Positions 34,409 to 43,109 of a stretch of 64,000 nucleotides of DNA are shown piece by piece. The first letter of the stretch is position 1, and each line of letters opens with the position of its first letter. The notes beneath the pieces are model-generated. The model was given only the letters and a program-made list of their open reading frames with translations. It made no database searches and had not been told where the DNA came from. Made by a program: the position numbers and the translations under genes. This DNA is from Orenia marismortui DSM 5156 (GTDB lineage: Bacteria > Bacillota > Halanaerobiia > Halobacteroidales > Halobacteroidaceae): positions 170,334 to 234,333 of the forward strand of contig NZ_KB900623.1 of assembly GCF_000379025.1 (NCBI RefSeq). Direction: 5' to 3'.

Positions 34409-35066
34409 TACTAAAGATATTAAGGAAGAGATATTTTTAAGAGTTAAAAGGGTAATTAAAGCTCAGCCAAATCAAACACTATTAATAAATGACTTAGCAG
34501 AAGTGATTACAAATCAAGAATTACAGGATAAATTAGAAAAAATTCAGGTAAAAGAGGTTACAAAAAAAGCTGGACAATCTATGATAATTACTGCTTTAGA
34601 AATTGTACAAGCAATTAAAAGAGAGTTTCCTGAAGCAAGAATAGAACATTTAGGTGAAGCAGATTTAATTGTTGACATAGAAGATAATTCGCAACAATCC
34701 TTTAATAAAAATAAACCATCTAGATTATATGTTTTAGCAGTAAGTATAATACTATTTATAGGATCAGCAATGGCAATTATGAATTTTCATGCCGATGTAA
34801 GTATGGTAAAAGTTCATCAACAGATTTATGCATTAGTTATGGGGAAATTTACGAAACGTCCTTTATTATTACAAATTTCTTATTCAATAGGTCTAGGATG
34901 TGGAATGATTATCTTCTTTAATCAGATTTATAAATATAAATTTAATAAAGAAGATCCTAGCCCACTAGAGATAGAGATGTACTTATATAAAAATAAAGTT
35001 AATCAGTTTTCCTTGTATCAAAAAACTAAGCAGGCTAAGAAAGGAAATCAGAATAAACATTATTAG
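34401..35066 (+). CDS. spoVAA: Stage V sporulation protein AA
   Basis: First of the SpoVA set, inner spore-membrane proteins that move dipicolinic acid into the forespore and release it at germination. A soluble N-terminal domain (residues 1-110) precedes two hydrophobic segments (about 113-130 and 152-175), as in SpoVAA. Family features include the FMRVKR-like start (IFLRVKRVIKAQP) and the GMIIFFNQIY segment. Followed 11 bases later by spoVAB. Confidence 0.88.
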   Translation: MNNTKDIKEEIFLRVKRVIKAQPNQTLLINDLAEVITNQELQDKLEKIQVKEVTKKAGQSMIITALEIVQAIKREFPEARIEHLGEADLIVDIEDNSQQSFNKNKPSRLYVLAVSIILFIGSAMAIMNFHADVSMVKVHQQIYALVMGKFTKRPLLLQISYSIGLGCGMIIFFNQIYKYKFNKEDPSPLEIEMYLYKNKVNQFSLYQKTKQAKKGNQNKHY

Positions 35067-35077
35067 GTGGGGATTAG

Positions 35078-35509
35078 ATGAAGGGGCTTATCTTACTTTT
35101 AATTGGGTTTTCAGAGGGATTGATAGTTGGAATAGCCTTAGTTGCCTTTTTAATGGTTTTAGATGTTATTCCTCGTCTAATACACCTTAGCAGATCAAAA
35201 AAATATAGTAGACTATATCAGATATCTATAATTTTAGGAGCTGTAGTTGGGACAATTATTGATTTTTTTAATTTGAATTTACCACAGCTTTTTTTTATTA
35301 ATAAGCTATTAGTTATAATTCTAGGGCTAATATTTGGAATCTTTGTAGGGTTGATAGCAGCTGCTTTAACAGAGACCTTAAAGGTTCTACCTATTTTAAG
35401 TAAAAGGTTAGGTTTGAAAGATGAAATGGATAAATTACTGTTTATCATTATATTAGGTAAAGTAATTGGATCTTTAATTTATTGGTTCTTTCCAAAATTA
35501 TGGTCCTAA
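35078..35509 (+). CDS. spoVAB: Stage V sporulation protein AB
   Basis: Membrane protein of 143 residues with four hydrophobic segments (about 2-27, 46-68, 72-98 and 118-140). The start GLILLLIGFSEGLIVGIALV and LDVIPRLIHLS agree with the SpoVAB family. It pairs with spoVAA upstream. A 365-base non-coding gap separates it from spoVAC. Confidence 0.9.
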   Translation: MKGLILLLIGFSEGLIVGIALVAFLMVLDVIPRLIHLSRSKKYSRLYQISIILGAVVGTIIDFFNLNLPQLFFINKLLVIILGLIFGIFVGLIAAALTETLKVLPILSKRLGLKDEMDKLLFIIILGKVIGSLIYWFFPKLWS

Positions 35510-35874
35510 TAACTTTAATTGCTAGCTATTGATTAATATCGAATAGTAAAGAAGAATATTTAATTTGAAAATATAGATTGAAATAATTTTTTACATTTTA
35601 AAAGTGAAGCTTAATGGATAGATTGAGAGATTTTTCGGTGATAGGGGTTGGAGGTTATTAAGGTCTTCCTACCTCCTAAGTCCTAACGCCTAACTCCTGA
35701 GCTGTCGTAATCTATATATATTTAATTTTGATTTGTGATATCTGAGTCTAACAATCTTTTGATTTTATTCAATATTAATTTCTATAAATAGTGTGAGTAT
35801 ATCTTATATGAAAGCAATTACCTTAAGCAATGTAGAATATTAAAATTTTTTCTAGCAGTTATGGAGGGAATTAA
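35510..35874. other. Non-coding gap splitting the spoVA cluster
   Basis: No ORF. Bases about 35643-35703 carry GGAGGT and its inverted match CTACCTCC followed by AAGTCCTAACGCCTAACTCC, the kind of low-complexity repeated text often dispersed between genes. A separate promoter for spoVAC is likely but no clear sigma-G or sigma-A elements were found. Confidence 0.5.
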
Positions 35875-36321
35875 ATGGGAACAATAGATAAAACACCAGA
35901 TGAATATCAAAAATTGATAAAAAAACATCAGCCTACAGATTCAAAGTTGAAGAACTTCTTTTTGGCTTATTTAATTGGGGGATTAATCTGTTTATTTGGG
36001 CAAATAGTCATCAATTATTTCACGAGTAAAGGTATATCTCTTAATGATGCTGGATCTTATACAACTATTCTTTTAATATTTATTGGTGGATTATTAACTG
36101 GATTAGGGGTTTATGATGAAATAGCGCAGTTTGCAGGGGCGGGAACTATTGTTCCAATTACAGGTTTTGCTAATGCTATTGTTTCACCAGCTATGGAGTA
36201 TAAACAAGAAGGATATATTTTAGGATTGGGAGCACAGATATATTCGATAGCAGGACCTGTTTTAACATATGGGATGTTATCAGCATTCTTAATTGGTGTT
36301 ATAAAATTATTAATAGTTTAG
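35875..36321 (+). CDS. spoVAC: Stage V sporulation protein AC
   Basis: Inner spore-membrane protein of 148 residues; in Bacillus it acts as a mechanosensitive channel in DPA release. Hydrophobic segments are near 32-52, 65-82 (ILLIFIGGLLTGLGVYD), 92-108 and 122-146, with the family motif GAGTIVPITGFANAIVSPAMEY. AGGGAATTA precedes the ATG. The product is a paralogue of SpoVAE encoded downstream (shared GVYDEIAQFAGAG/GLYQPLVDIGGAG block). Confidence 0.94.
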   Translation: MGTIDKTPDEYQKLIKKHQPTDSKLKNFFLAYLIGGLICLFGQIVINYFTSKGISLNDAGSYTTILLIFIGGLLTGLGVYDEIAQFAGAGTIVPITGFANAIVSPAMEYKQEGYILGLGAQIYSIAGPVLTYGMLSAFLIGVIKLLIV

Positions 36322-36334
36322 AGGTGTAGATATA

Positions 36335-37438
36335 ATGGAAAAACAAGGAAGTCAGACGATAAAATTTAATAATCCTCCTCAAATTATTTCTGCTGCATCT
36401 ATTGTTGGAGATAAAGAGAGCAAAGGTCCTTTAGGGGAATACTTTGATGAGATAATTAGTGATGGCTACAATAACCAGAAGACTTGGGAACAAGCACAGA
36501 TAAAAATGGTAGAAGATGTTATAAATAATGTGCTAAAGAAGGTAAAGTTATCTGAAGATCAGATTGATTGCTTATTAGGAGGAGATTTATTAGATGAGAC
36601 TATAGCTTCTAATTTTGCTGCCCGTAAATTTCCAGTTCCATTTTTAGGTTTATTTGGTGCTTGTTCTACGATGATTGAAGCTATGGCTATTGCTGCGATG
36701 ATGATAGATGGTGGAGCTGCTAATAAAGTGATTAGTTTTACTTCTAGCCATTATCAAGCTACAGAAAGACAATTTAGAACACCTAATGAATATGGAGATA
36801 AATATCCACCTTATAAGCAACTAACTGTAACAGGTGCAGGGGCTACAATTTTAAGTAATCAGCCTGGAGGGGTGCAAGTAAGAGAAGCAACTTTAGGTAA
36901 AATAGTAGATTTAGGAGTAAAAGATCCAAATGATATGGGTTCAGCTATGGCACCTGCAGCTGCTGATACTATTTTGCAGCATCTGAAGGATACTAATCGT
37001 AGCCCTAAAGAGTATGACTTAATTGTAACTGGTGATTTGGGCAAAGTAGGTAAATCATTAACCTTGGAGTTATTATCTGAACAAGGATGTGATATTACTA
37101 AGAATTATGATGATTGTGGGGTAATGATTTACAACTCTAATCAAAAAGTAGGGGCTGGAGGAAGTGGATGTGGTTGTTCAGCTGTTGTAGTAGCTTCTTA
37201 TTTATTACCTGAGTTAATGCATGGGAATTTTAATCGAATATTAGTTTTAGGAACAGGAGCATTATTAAATCCATTGACCTATTTGCAAGGAGAAAGTATT
37301 CCTTGTATTGCTCATGCAGTAACTTTGGAGGGAACTGGTCACCTAAGTGAAGGAATTGGCCGCCCAAGTATTAGAGATAATTTAGCTACAAAGATTGAAG
37401 TCCCAAGAATAGAAGATCTAACTGGAAGTGAGGGATAG
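36335..37438 (+). CDS. spoVAD: Stage V sporulation protein AD
   Basis: DPA-binding protein with a thiolase/KAS-III fold on the spore inner membrane. Typical segments: GPLGEYFDEI, LLGGDLLDETIASNFAAR, LFGACSTMIEAMA (the Cys position of thiolases), and GSGCGCSAVV. At 367 residues it is slightly longer than the usual 335-345, with a short extension at the C-terminus. GAGGTGTAG lies upstream. Tight spacing to spoVAC (13 bases) and spoVAE (3 bases). Confidence 0.95.
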   Translation: MEKQGSQTIKFNNPPQIISAASIVGDKESKGPLGEYFDEIISDGYNNQKTWEQAQIKMVEDVINNVLKKVKLSEDQIDCLLGGDLLDETIASNFAARKFPVPFLGLFGACSTMIEAMAIAAMMIDGGAANKVISFTSSHYQATERQFRTPNEYGDKYPPYKQLTVTGAGATILSNQPGGVQVREATLGKIVDLGVKDPNDMGSAMAPAAADTILQHLKDTNRSPKEYDLIVTGDLGKVGKSLTLELLSEQGCDITKNYDDCGVMIYNSNQKVGAGGSGCGCSAVVVASYLLPELMHGNFNRILVLGTGALLNPLTYLQGESIPCIAHAVTLEGTGHLSEGIGRPSIRDNLATKIEVPRIEDLTGSEG

Positions 37439-37441
37439 AAA

Positions 37442-37792
37442 ATGAACTTATTAATGGCTTTTTTAGTTGGAGGATTTATTTGTGGACTTGGTCAGTTATT
37501 TTTAGATTTTACAAATTATACTCCAGCCCATTTATTGGTATTGATGATTGTTATGGGATCTATATTAACTGGTTTAGGGTTATATCAACCTTTAGTTGAT
37601 ATAGGAGGGGCAGGAGTAACTGTACCAGTTATGAATTTTGGAAATATTTTAACTAAGGGAGTATTAACTGAGACAGACCGAGGCGGATTTTTAGGTTTAT
37701 TCGCTGGAGTTTTAGAAGTAGGTAGTACAGGAGTAAGTGCCTCGATAATTATTGGTTTCTTAATGGCAGCTATTTTTAGACCTAAAGAATAG
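37442..37792 (+). CDS. spoVAE: Stage V sporulation protein AE (SpoVAEb type)
   Basis: A 116-residue membrane protein with three to four hydrophobic segments (about 3-22, 28-48, 52-68 and 82-110). It carries the conserved PLVDIGGAGVTVPVMNFG motif related to SpoVAC. It follows spoVAD by 3 bases. Together with SpoVAC and SpoVAD it forms the DPA channel core that is present in all spore-formers. Confidence 0.94.
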   Translation: MNLLMAFLVGGFICGLGQLFLDFTNYTPAHLLVLMIVMGSILTGLGLYQPLVDIGGAGVTVPVMNFGNILTKGVLTETDRGGFLGLFAGVLEVGSTGVSASIIIGFLMAAIFRPKE

Positions 37793-37837
37793 TGTATATT
37801 AATTTTAAAAATCCCAATAATAAGGAGAGAACATATA

Positions 37838-38425
37838 TTGCAGAAAAAAAGAGTAATAATTGTTAGTGATGGTGATAAGACTGCCCAAAAAGCAGTAGAA
37901 GAAGCAAGTCAAAATTTGGGTTTAAGAGTAATTTCAAAATCTGGAGGTAATCCAACACCTTGTTCTGGTAAGGAATTAATAGAGATGATTCAAGAGTGCC
38001 CTGCTGATCCAATTGTTTTAATGGTAGATGATGAAGGAAATTTTGGTTATGGTAAGGGTGAAAGGGCTATGGAAAGAATAATAAAATCAGAGAAAGTTGA
38101 TGTTTTAGGAATAGTGGCAGTTGCATCTAATGCTAAAGATGTTGAAGGTGTAAAGCCAGAGATTTCAGTAACTAGAGATGGAAAATTAGTCTCTGGACCA
38201 GTCAATAAAGGAGGAGAATTAGAAGCTAAGGGGCATCATATTTTAGAAGGTGATACAGTTGATATAGTTAACAACTTTGATGGAATAGTAATCGGAATAG
38301 GAGATATAGGTAAGATGTCTGGTAAGGATTATTTTGAAATTGGAGCTCCTATTACAACAAAAGCGTTAGAAGAGGTATTAAAGAGGAGTGGAGTAAAGAA
38401 TGGACAAGAAAAAGAAGATCAGTAA
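37838..38425 (+). CDS. spoVAEA: Stage V sporulation protein AE (soluble SpoVAEa type)
   Basis: Soluble protein of 195 residues, homologous to SpoVAEa, with opening KKRVIIVSDGDKTAQKAVE and central FGYGKGERAME and GIVAVASNAKDVEGV motifs. Its molecular role in DPA handling is unknown. The start is TTG at 37838 with AAGGAGAG 8-9 bases upstream; no nearer ATG is in frame. The 3' end overlaps spoVAF by 26 bases. Confidence 0.92.
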   Translation: MQKKRVIIVSDGDKTAQKAVEEASQNLGLRVISKSGGNPTPCSGKELIEMIQECPADPIVLMVDDEGNFGYGKGERAMERIIKSEKVDVLGIVAVASNAKDVEGVKPEISVTRDGKLVSGPVNKGGELEAKGHHILEGDTVDIVNNFDGIVIGIGDIGKMSGKDYFEIGAPITTKALEEVLKRSGVKNGQEKEDQ

Positions 38426-39869
38426 GGAGTTAGGTGAAAATCTACAGGTTATTAAAGACATAGTAGATGGTCCTAAGACCTTTGATTTTATTAATCGAGA
38501 TTTTAAGATAGGGGGCAAAGATGCTAGTTTAATATTTATTGATAGTATGATTAAAGGTGGTCTTTATAATCGTTTGTTAGAATATTTAATGGAAATAAAG
38601 AGAGAAGACTTAAGTGTTGATGTAATAAAGAAGATACTAGAAAGTAAGTTGCCATGGGTTGAGGTATCTACTGTAGACAATGTTAATGACTTAATGAATG
38701 AGGTTCTAGCTGGTCCTCAAGCATTATTAATTGATGGGGCAGATCAAGCAATTATTATTGATGGTAGGACTTGGATGTCTCGTGGTCCTGCAGAACCTGA
38801 GTTAGAAAAATCAACTCGTGGTCCAGAGGATGGTTTTATAGAGACTATGCTCTTTAATCTACAAATGATTAGAAGAAGGATTCGTGATCCCAAATTGCGG
38901 GCTGAAGCTTTGAGGGCTGGAAAGAGGTCACAAAATGATATTGCTGTAGTTTATATTGAAGATATTGCTGATCCAGAACTAGTAAAAGATGTGAAGGATA
39001 AAATTAAAGATATAGATGTAGATGGTCTGCCCTTAGCTGATAGAACTGTAGAAGATTTCTTAACTCGTAATACTTGGAATCCATTACCGACAGTTAGATA
39101 CAGTAATCGTCCAGATGTGATCACTTCTAGTATTTTAGAAGGGAAGGTTTGTGTTATAGTTGATAATTCCCCAACAGCTTTAATTCTACCTGCTACTTTT
39201 TTTGACCATACACAGAATATCGAGGAATATCGTCAATCACCACTTCCTGGGACTTATTTAACTTTACTTCGCTTTGCTGCTGTTTTATTGTCTTTAATAT
39301 TACCTCCATTATGGTTAGTTTTAGCTTATGGACCAGAATGGTTACCTAAAAGTTTAGACTTTATAGGAGTTAGAGAGATGGGAAAAATTCCAATAGGGAT
39401 TCAATTTATTTTAGCTAGTTTTGGTATTGATTTAGTAAGGATGGCATCGATACAAACTCCCAGTTCTTTGGCAACGTCTTTAGGTTTAATTGGTGCTTTA
39501 ATGTTAGGAGAATTTGCAGTTAAGGTAGGAGTATTTAGTACAGAAACGATTCTTTATATGGCTATAGCTGGAATCAGTAATTTTACTATACCTGGTTTTG
39601 AATTTGCTTTAACAATCAAGATTTTACGTTTAGGACTAATAGTTTTAGTAATCTATTTTAAATTGGCAGGATTGATTGGGGGGATAATATTAATCTTCTT
39701 ATTATTTGCTATGAGCAATTCTTTTGGAACCCCATATTTGTGGCCTTTAATTCCATTTAATGCCAAAGCCTTGAAGAGTTATCTGATTAGGCAATCTATT
39801 TTGAACTTAAGTGATAGAAGGCCTAATATACGTCGAAGTAAAGATGCTGATCGTTTATCAGATGAATAA
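38400..39869 (+). CDS. spoVAF: Stage V sporulation protein AF (GerA-family)
   Basis: GerA/GerAA-like spore membrane protein of 489 residues: a soluble N-terminal domain (about 1-285) and then five hydrophobic segments in the C-terminal part (about 295-320, 340-360, 368-385, 400-440). Motifs LPWVEVSTVD, RGPAEPELEKSTRGPEDGF and FTNPxLF-like LRFAAVLLSLILPPLW mark the family. The ATG overlaps spoVAEA, so translation is coupled. Completes a spoVAA-AB-AC-AD-AE-AEa-AF order identical to Bacillus. Confidence 0.94.
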   Translation: MDKKKKISKELGENLQVIKDIVDGPKTFDFINRDFKIGGKDASLIFIDSMIKGGLYNRLLEYLMEIKREDLSVDVIKKILESKLPWVEVSTVDNVNDLMNEVLAGPQALLIDGADQAIIIDGRTWMSRGPAEPELEKSTRGPEDGFIETMLFNLQMIRRRIRDPKLRAEALRAGKRSQNDIAVVYIEDIADPELVKDVKDKIKDIDVDGLPLADRTVEDFLTRNTWNPLPTVRYSNRPDVITSSILEGKVCVIVDNSPTALILPATFFDHTQNIEEYRQSPLPGTYLTLLRFAAVLLSLILPPLWLVLAYGPEWLPKSLDFIGVREMGKIPIGIQFILASFGIDLVRMASIQTPSSLATSLGLIGALMLGEFAVKVGVFSTETILYMAIAGISNFTIPGFEFALTIKILRLGLIVLVIYFKLAGLIGGIILIFLLFAMSNSFGTPYLWPLIPFNAKALKSYLIRQSILNLSDRRPNIRRSKDADRLSDE

Positions 39870-39895
39870 TAGATTTTAATGTAGGGAGTGATTTG

Positions 39896-40816
39896 GTGAA
39901 AACAAAGATAGGTATACCACAAGCTTTGTTGTATCATAGATATTATCCTGCATGGAATAGATTTTTTAAAGAGTTAGACTGCGAAATTGTAAATTCTAAA
40001 GAATCTACTAAGAATACAGTAGATGCTGGAATAAGGTTAGCTGTAGATGAGGCTTGTTTGCCTGTTAAATTATTTCTAGGTCATGTACATTATTTGAAGG
40101 ATAAGGTTGATTATTTATTTATTCCAAGAATTGTTAGCATAAACTCTAAAGAGTATTTATGTCCTAAGTTCATGGGCTTACCTGATATGGTTAAGTATAA
40201 TATTTCAAATTTACCACCAATAATAGATACAACGATAAATTTGAGAAATAATAGGCTTAACTTAATTAAAGCAGCTAGAGAAGTTGGTGATATATTAGGT
40301 AAGAATTTTTGGCAAGTTAATTTAGCTCTTTGGAAAGCATGGAAAGAGTTAAAAGCTTATCGATGTCAGATCAGATCTAGAGTTAATGATAACTCCAAAT
40401 ATAAAATTGGAGTACTAGGCCATGAATATATTATTTATGATAAACATATTAGTATGAATTTGATTAATAAATTAAAGGATATGGGAGTAGAAGTAATAAC
40501 TGCTGAAATGTTATCAGAGTCTTGTTTGAAAGATGGAACTTCTAATTTATCCAAAGATTTATTCTGGACTTTGAGTAAAAATATGATGGGAGCTGCTTAT
40601 CATTTTTTCGATCGGAATGATATAGATGGTATTATTCAATTGACTGCTTTTGGATGTGGTCCAGATTCATTAATTGGAGAGATGATTGAAAGAGAAGCAA
40701 AACGAAGAAAGAAACAACCTTTTATGACTCTTAATTTGGATGAGCATACAGGTGAAGCTGGATTAGTTACTAGATTAGAAGCTTTTGTAGATATGATACA
40801 ATGGGAGGGGGTATAG
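39896..40816 (+). CDS. Acyl-CoA dehydratase activase-related protein (DUF2229 type), subunit 1
   Basis: Resembles the DUF2229 segment of large fused CoA-substrate-specific activases (homologues of 2-hydroxyglutaryl-CoA dehydratase subunits). Visible motifs: IGIPQALLYHRYYPAW at the start, VDEACLPVKLFLGHV and near the end TAFGCGPDSL and NLDEHTGEAGLVTRLEAFVD. The Cys in DEACLP and GCGPD are those expected to bind a [4Fe-4S] cluster. GTG at 39896 is taken; TTG at 39893 is too close to the AGGGAGTG site. It is the first of three adjoining genes that together cover what is one polypeptide in many Clostridia. Confidence 0.8.
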   Translation: MKTKIGIPQALLYHRYYPAWNRFFKELDCEIVNSKESTKNTVDAGIRLAVDEACLPVKLFLGHVHYLKDKVDYLFIPRIVSINSKEYLCPKFMGLPDMVKYNISNLPPIIDTTINLRNNRLNLIKAAREVGDILGKNFWQVNLALWKAWKELKAYRCQIRSRVNDNSKYKIGVLGHEYIIYDKHISMNLINKLKDMGVEVITAEMLSESCLKDGTSNLSKDLFWTLSKNMMGAAYHFFDRNDIDGIIQLTAFGCGPDSLIGEMIEREAKRRKKQPFMTLNLDEHTGEAGLVTRLEAFVDMIQWEGV

Positions 40817-41914
40817 ATGAAGGTTACTTTTCCTCATATGGGAACAATGTCAATTCCAGTGAAAACATTATTAACAGAATTAGGATTAGATGTTATTGTT
40901 CCTCCAGCCATTACCAAAAAAACTTTAGATTTAGGTGTAAAATATTCTCCTGAATTCGCTTGCTTACCTCTGAAATTAAATATTGGAAACTATATAGAAT
41001 CCCTGGAAAAAGGTGCTGATACTATTATCATGGGTGGTGGTGTTGGTCCTTGTCGTTTTGGATATTATGGTGAGGTACAAAAGGATATATTAAATGATCT
41101 AGGTTATAATTTTAATATGATAATATTTGAGCCTATTCAAGGGCACTGGAAAGAGTTTTATAAGAGTTTGAAAATGTTACTAGGAAATATTTCTATAATG
41201 AAAATCAAAACAGCTTGGGAACGGGCTTGGGTAAAGGCTAAGGCTGTGGATCATATTAATAGATTAACTAATCAACTTAGACCTTATTTAGTTAATAGAA
41301 AAGAGGCAACAAAGCTTTACAATCAGGGATTAACTATGATTGATAATGCTAATAATATTGATGAGACTAGAAAAGTTACAGATAAGATAGAAAATAGATT
41401 GAATTCTCTAGAACAGGTTCAAGGTTATACTCCTTTAAAAGTAGGGCTAGTTGGAGAGATCTATGTCTTATTAGAACCTTTCACTAATTTACATATAGAG
41501 GAGAAGTTAGGAGAATTGGGTGTTTTAGTTGATAAATCGGTCTATTTAACAGATTGGATAGAAGAACATCTATATATATCAATTTTTAGAAAGGATAAGA
41601 ATCGTCGTAGAATTGCGAAACTAGCTAAACCATATTTGAATTATTTTGTAGGAGGACATGGAGTAGAATCAGTAGGAGAAGCAGTATTATACTCTCAAAA
41701 AAATTTTGATGGAGTTGTTCATTTAGGTCCTTTTACTTGTATGCCTGAGATTATTGCACAAAGTATTTTGCCTACTGTAAGTAAAGATTTAGATATACCT
41801 ATATTATCTTTGAGTGTAGATGAGCACACAGGGGAAGCAGGCTATATTACTAGGTTAGAAGCTTTTGTTGATCTATTATCTCGTAAAGATAAAAAGAAGG
41901 AGAAGATAATATGA
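40817..41914 (+). CDS. Acyl-CoA dehydratase activase-related protein, subunit 2
   Basis: Second HgdB-like component of 365 residues. It begins KVTFPHMGTMSIPVKTLL, has EFACLPLKLNIGN and MGGGVGPCRFGYYGE (cluster Cys), and ends with the same SVDEHTGEAGYITRLEAFVD block as the previous gene, showing that the two are related. It starts directly at the stop of subunit 1 (GGAGGGGG upstream) and overlaps the ATPase gene by 4 bases. No acyl-CoA dehydratase or CoA-transferase gene is in the window, so the reduced partner is unknown. Confidence 0.8.
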   Translation: MKVTFPHMGTMSIPVKTLLTELGLDVIVPPAITKKTLDLGVKYSPEFACLPLKLNIGNYIESLEKGADTIIMGGGVGPCRFGYYGEVQKDILNDLGYNFNMIIFEPIQGHWKEFYKSLKMLLGNISIMKIKTAWERAWVKAKAVDHINRLTNQLRPYLVNRKEATKLYNQGLTMIDNANNIDETRKVTDKIENRLNSLEQVQGYTPLKVGLVGEIYVLLEPFTNLHIEEKLGELGVLVDKSVYLTDWIEEHLYISIFRKDKNRRRIAKLAKPYLNYFVGGHGVESVGEAVLYSQKNFDGVVHLGPFTCMPEIIAQSILPTVSKDLDIPILSLSVDEHTGEAGYITRLEAFVDLLSRKDKKKEKII

Positions 41915-42861
41915 AAGAAGGCTATATGGGAATAGATGTAGGTTCAGTTAGTACTAATATTGCGATTATTGATCAAGATAGAAAGGTATTAGAGAAATTG
42001 TATATTAGAACTGAAGGACAGCCAATTAGAGCTATTCAAGAAGGATTGATGAGAATAAAAGATTCAATAGATATAGAAATTCTAGGGGTAGGTACTACAG
42101 GAAGTGCTAGAAATTTAGCTGGAGTTATTGTAGGAGCAGATATAACTAAAAATGAGATAACTGCTCATGCAGTGGCTGCTTCAACAGTTGTACCTGAAGT
42201 TCAAACTGTACTAGAAATTGGAGGGCAAGATTCAAAAATAATAATTTTAAGAGATGGAGTTGTAGTTGATTTTGCTATGAATACAGTCTGTGCAGCTGGA
42301 ACAGGTTCTTTTTTAGATCAACAGGCAAGCCGCTTAAATATACCTATCCATGAATTTGGTAAAATTGCTTTAAAGGCTAATAATCCTGTAAGGATAGCAG
42401 GTCGCTGCTCTGTTTTCGCAGAATCTGATATGATACATAAGCAACAATTAGGGCATAATTTAGAAGATATAATAGCCGGACTTTGTCAAGCTTTAGTAAG
42501 GAATTATCTTAATAATGTAGGTAAAGGTAAAGAAATTCTGGGTCCAGTTGTCTTTCAAGGTGGGGTAGCAGCTAACAAAGGGATTAAAGAATCTTTTGAA
42601 AGTGAATTAGGATTAAAGGTGATTGTCCCTGAATATCATGATGTTATGGGAGCAATTGGCTCAGCAGTTTTAGCTTATGAAGCAGTCAAAGAGAAGGGGA
42701 AAAGCAATTTTAAAGGATTTGATACATCTGATTTTAATTATCATGTATCTAGCTTTGAGTGTGAAGGATGTCCAAATCATTGTGAGATTATCAATATTCA
42801 TCAAGAAGATGAGGTTATTGCTCGTTGGGGATCAAAATGCCCTAAGTGGGAAGCTGTATAA
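41911..42861 (+). CDS. Acyl-CoA dehydratase activase (BcrA/D-HgdC family ATPase)
   Basis: ASKHA-fold ATPase with a [4Fe-4S] cluster at the dimer interface that drives low-potential electrons into a partner enzyme. ATP site: YMGIDVGSVSTN at residue 5, IGGQDSKII near 105. The cluster ligands are the Cys of NTVCAAGTGSF and AGRCSVFAESD. A C-terminal extension (about 280-316) has five more Cys (CEGCPNHCE and SKCPKW), unlike simple HgdC, and looks like an extra metal site. ATGA overlap with subunit 2 implies coupled translation. Confidence 0.9.
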   Translation: MKEGYMGIDVGSVSTNIAIIDQDRKVLEKLYIRTEGQPIRAIQEGLMRIKDSIDIEILGVGTTGSARNLAGVIVGADITKNEITAHAVAASTVVPEVQTVLEIGGQDSKIIILRDGVVVDFAMNTVCAAGTGSFLDQQASRLNIPIHEFGKIALKANNPVRIAGRCSVFAESDMIHKQQLGHNLEDIIAGLCQALVRNYLNNVGKGKEILGPVVFQGGVAANKGIKESFESELGLKVIVPEYHDVMGAIGSAVLAYEAVKEKGKSNFKGFDTSDFNYHVSSFECEGCPNHCEIINIHQEDEVIARWGSKCPKWEAV

Positions 42862-42910
42862 ATATAATGTGTCTTGTATTTTTCAAAATGATTTCTAGAT
42901 TATAAATTTC

Positions 42911-42939
42911 TTGACAATGGTACTATAATTATTTATAAT
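42911..42939 (+). promoter_or_regulatory. Consensus sigma-A promoter of the efflux cluster
   Basis: TTGACA at 42911-42916, exactly 17 bases, TATAAT at 42934-42939: both hexamers match consensus. Such a strong promoter usually needs a repressor, which fits the palindrome directly downstream. Confidence 0.9.
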
Positions 42940-42941
42940 AT

Positions 42942-42977
42942 AAAACAACAGAACTGACTAGTCAGTTCTGTTGTTTT
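42942..42977. promoter_or_regulatory. 36-bp perfect palindrome, probable TetR-family operator
   Basis: Perfect inverted repeat centred on CTGACTAGTCAG, starting two bases after the -10 box and covering the predicted transcription start near 42946. The core resembles operators of TetR/AcrR repressors. The TetR gene at 51827 closes the same gene cluster. It might also act as a terminator for the upstream activase genes, since T residues follow the right arm. Confidence 0.65.
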
Positions 42978-43109
42978 GATTAATTTTCTAGTTTGAAGTA
43001 TATCTTCTATAACTTATATAAGACTGTAAGGGGTGAGATAATAGTGATATAGTTGAATTTTAATAAAGAAGATAACTAATAATTAAGATAAAATGGAGGT
43101 GCTCTTTTG

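Noticed and set aside
42677-42898. 73-codon plus-strand ORF
   Set aside because: Overlaps the activase 3' end in another frame and reads as an out-of-frame shadow of the Cys-rich tail.
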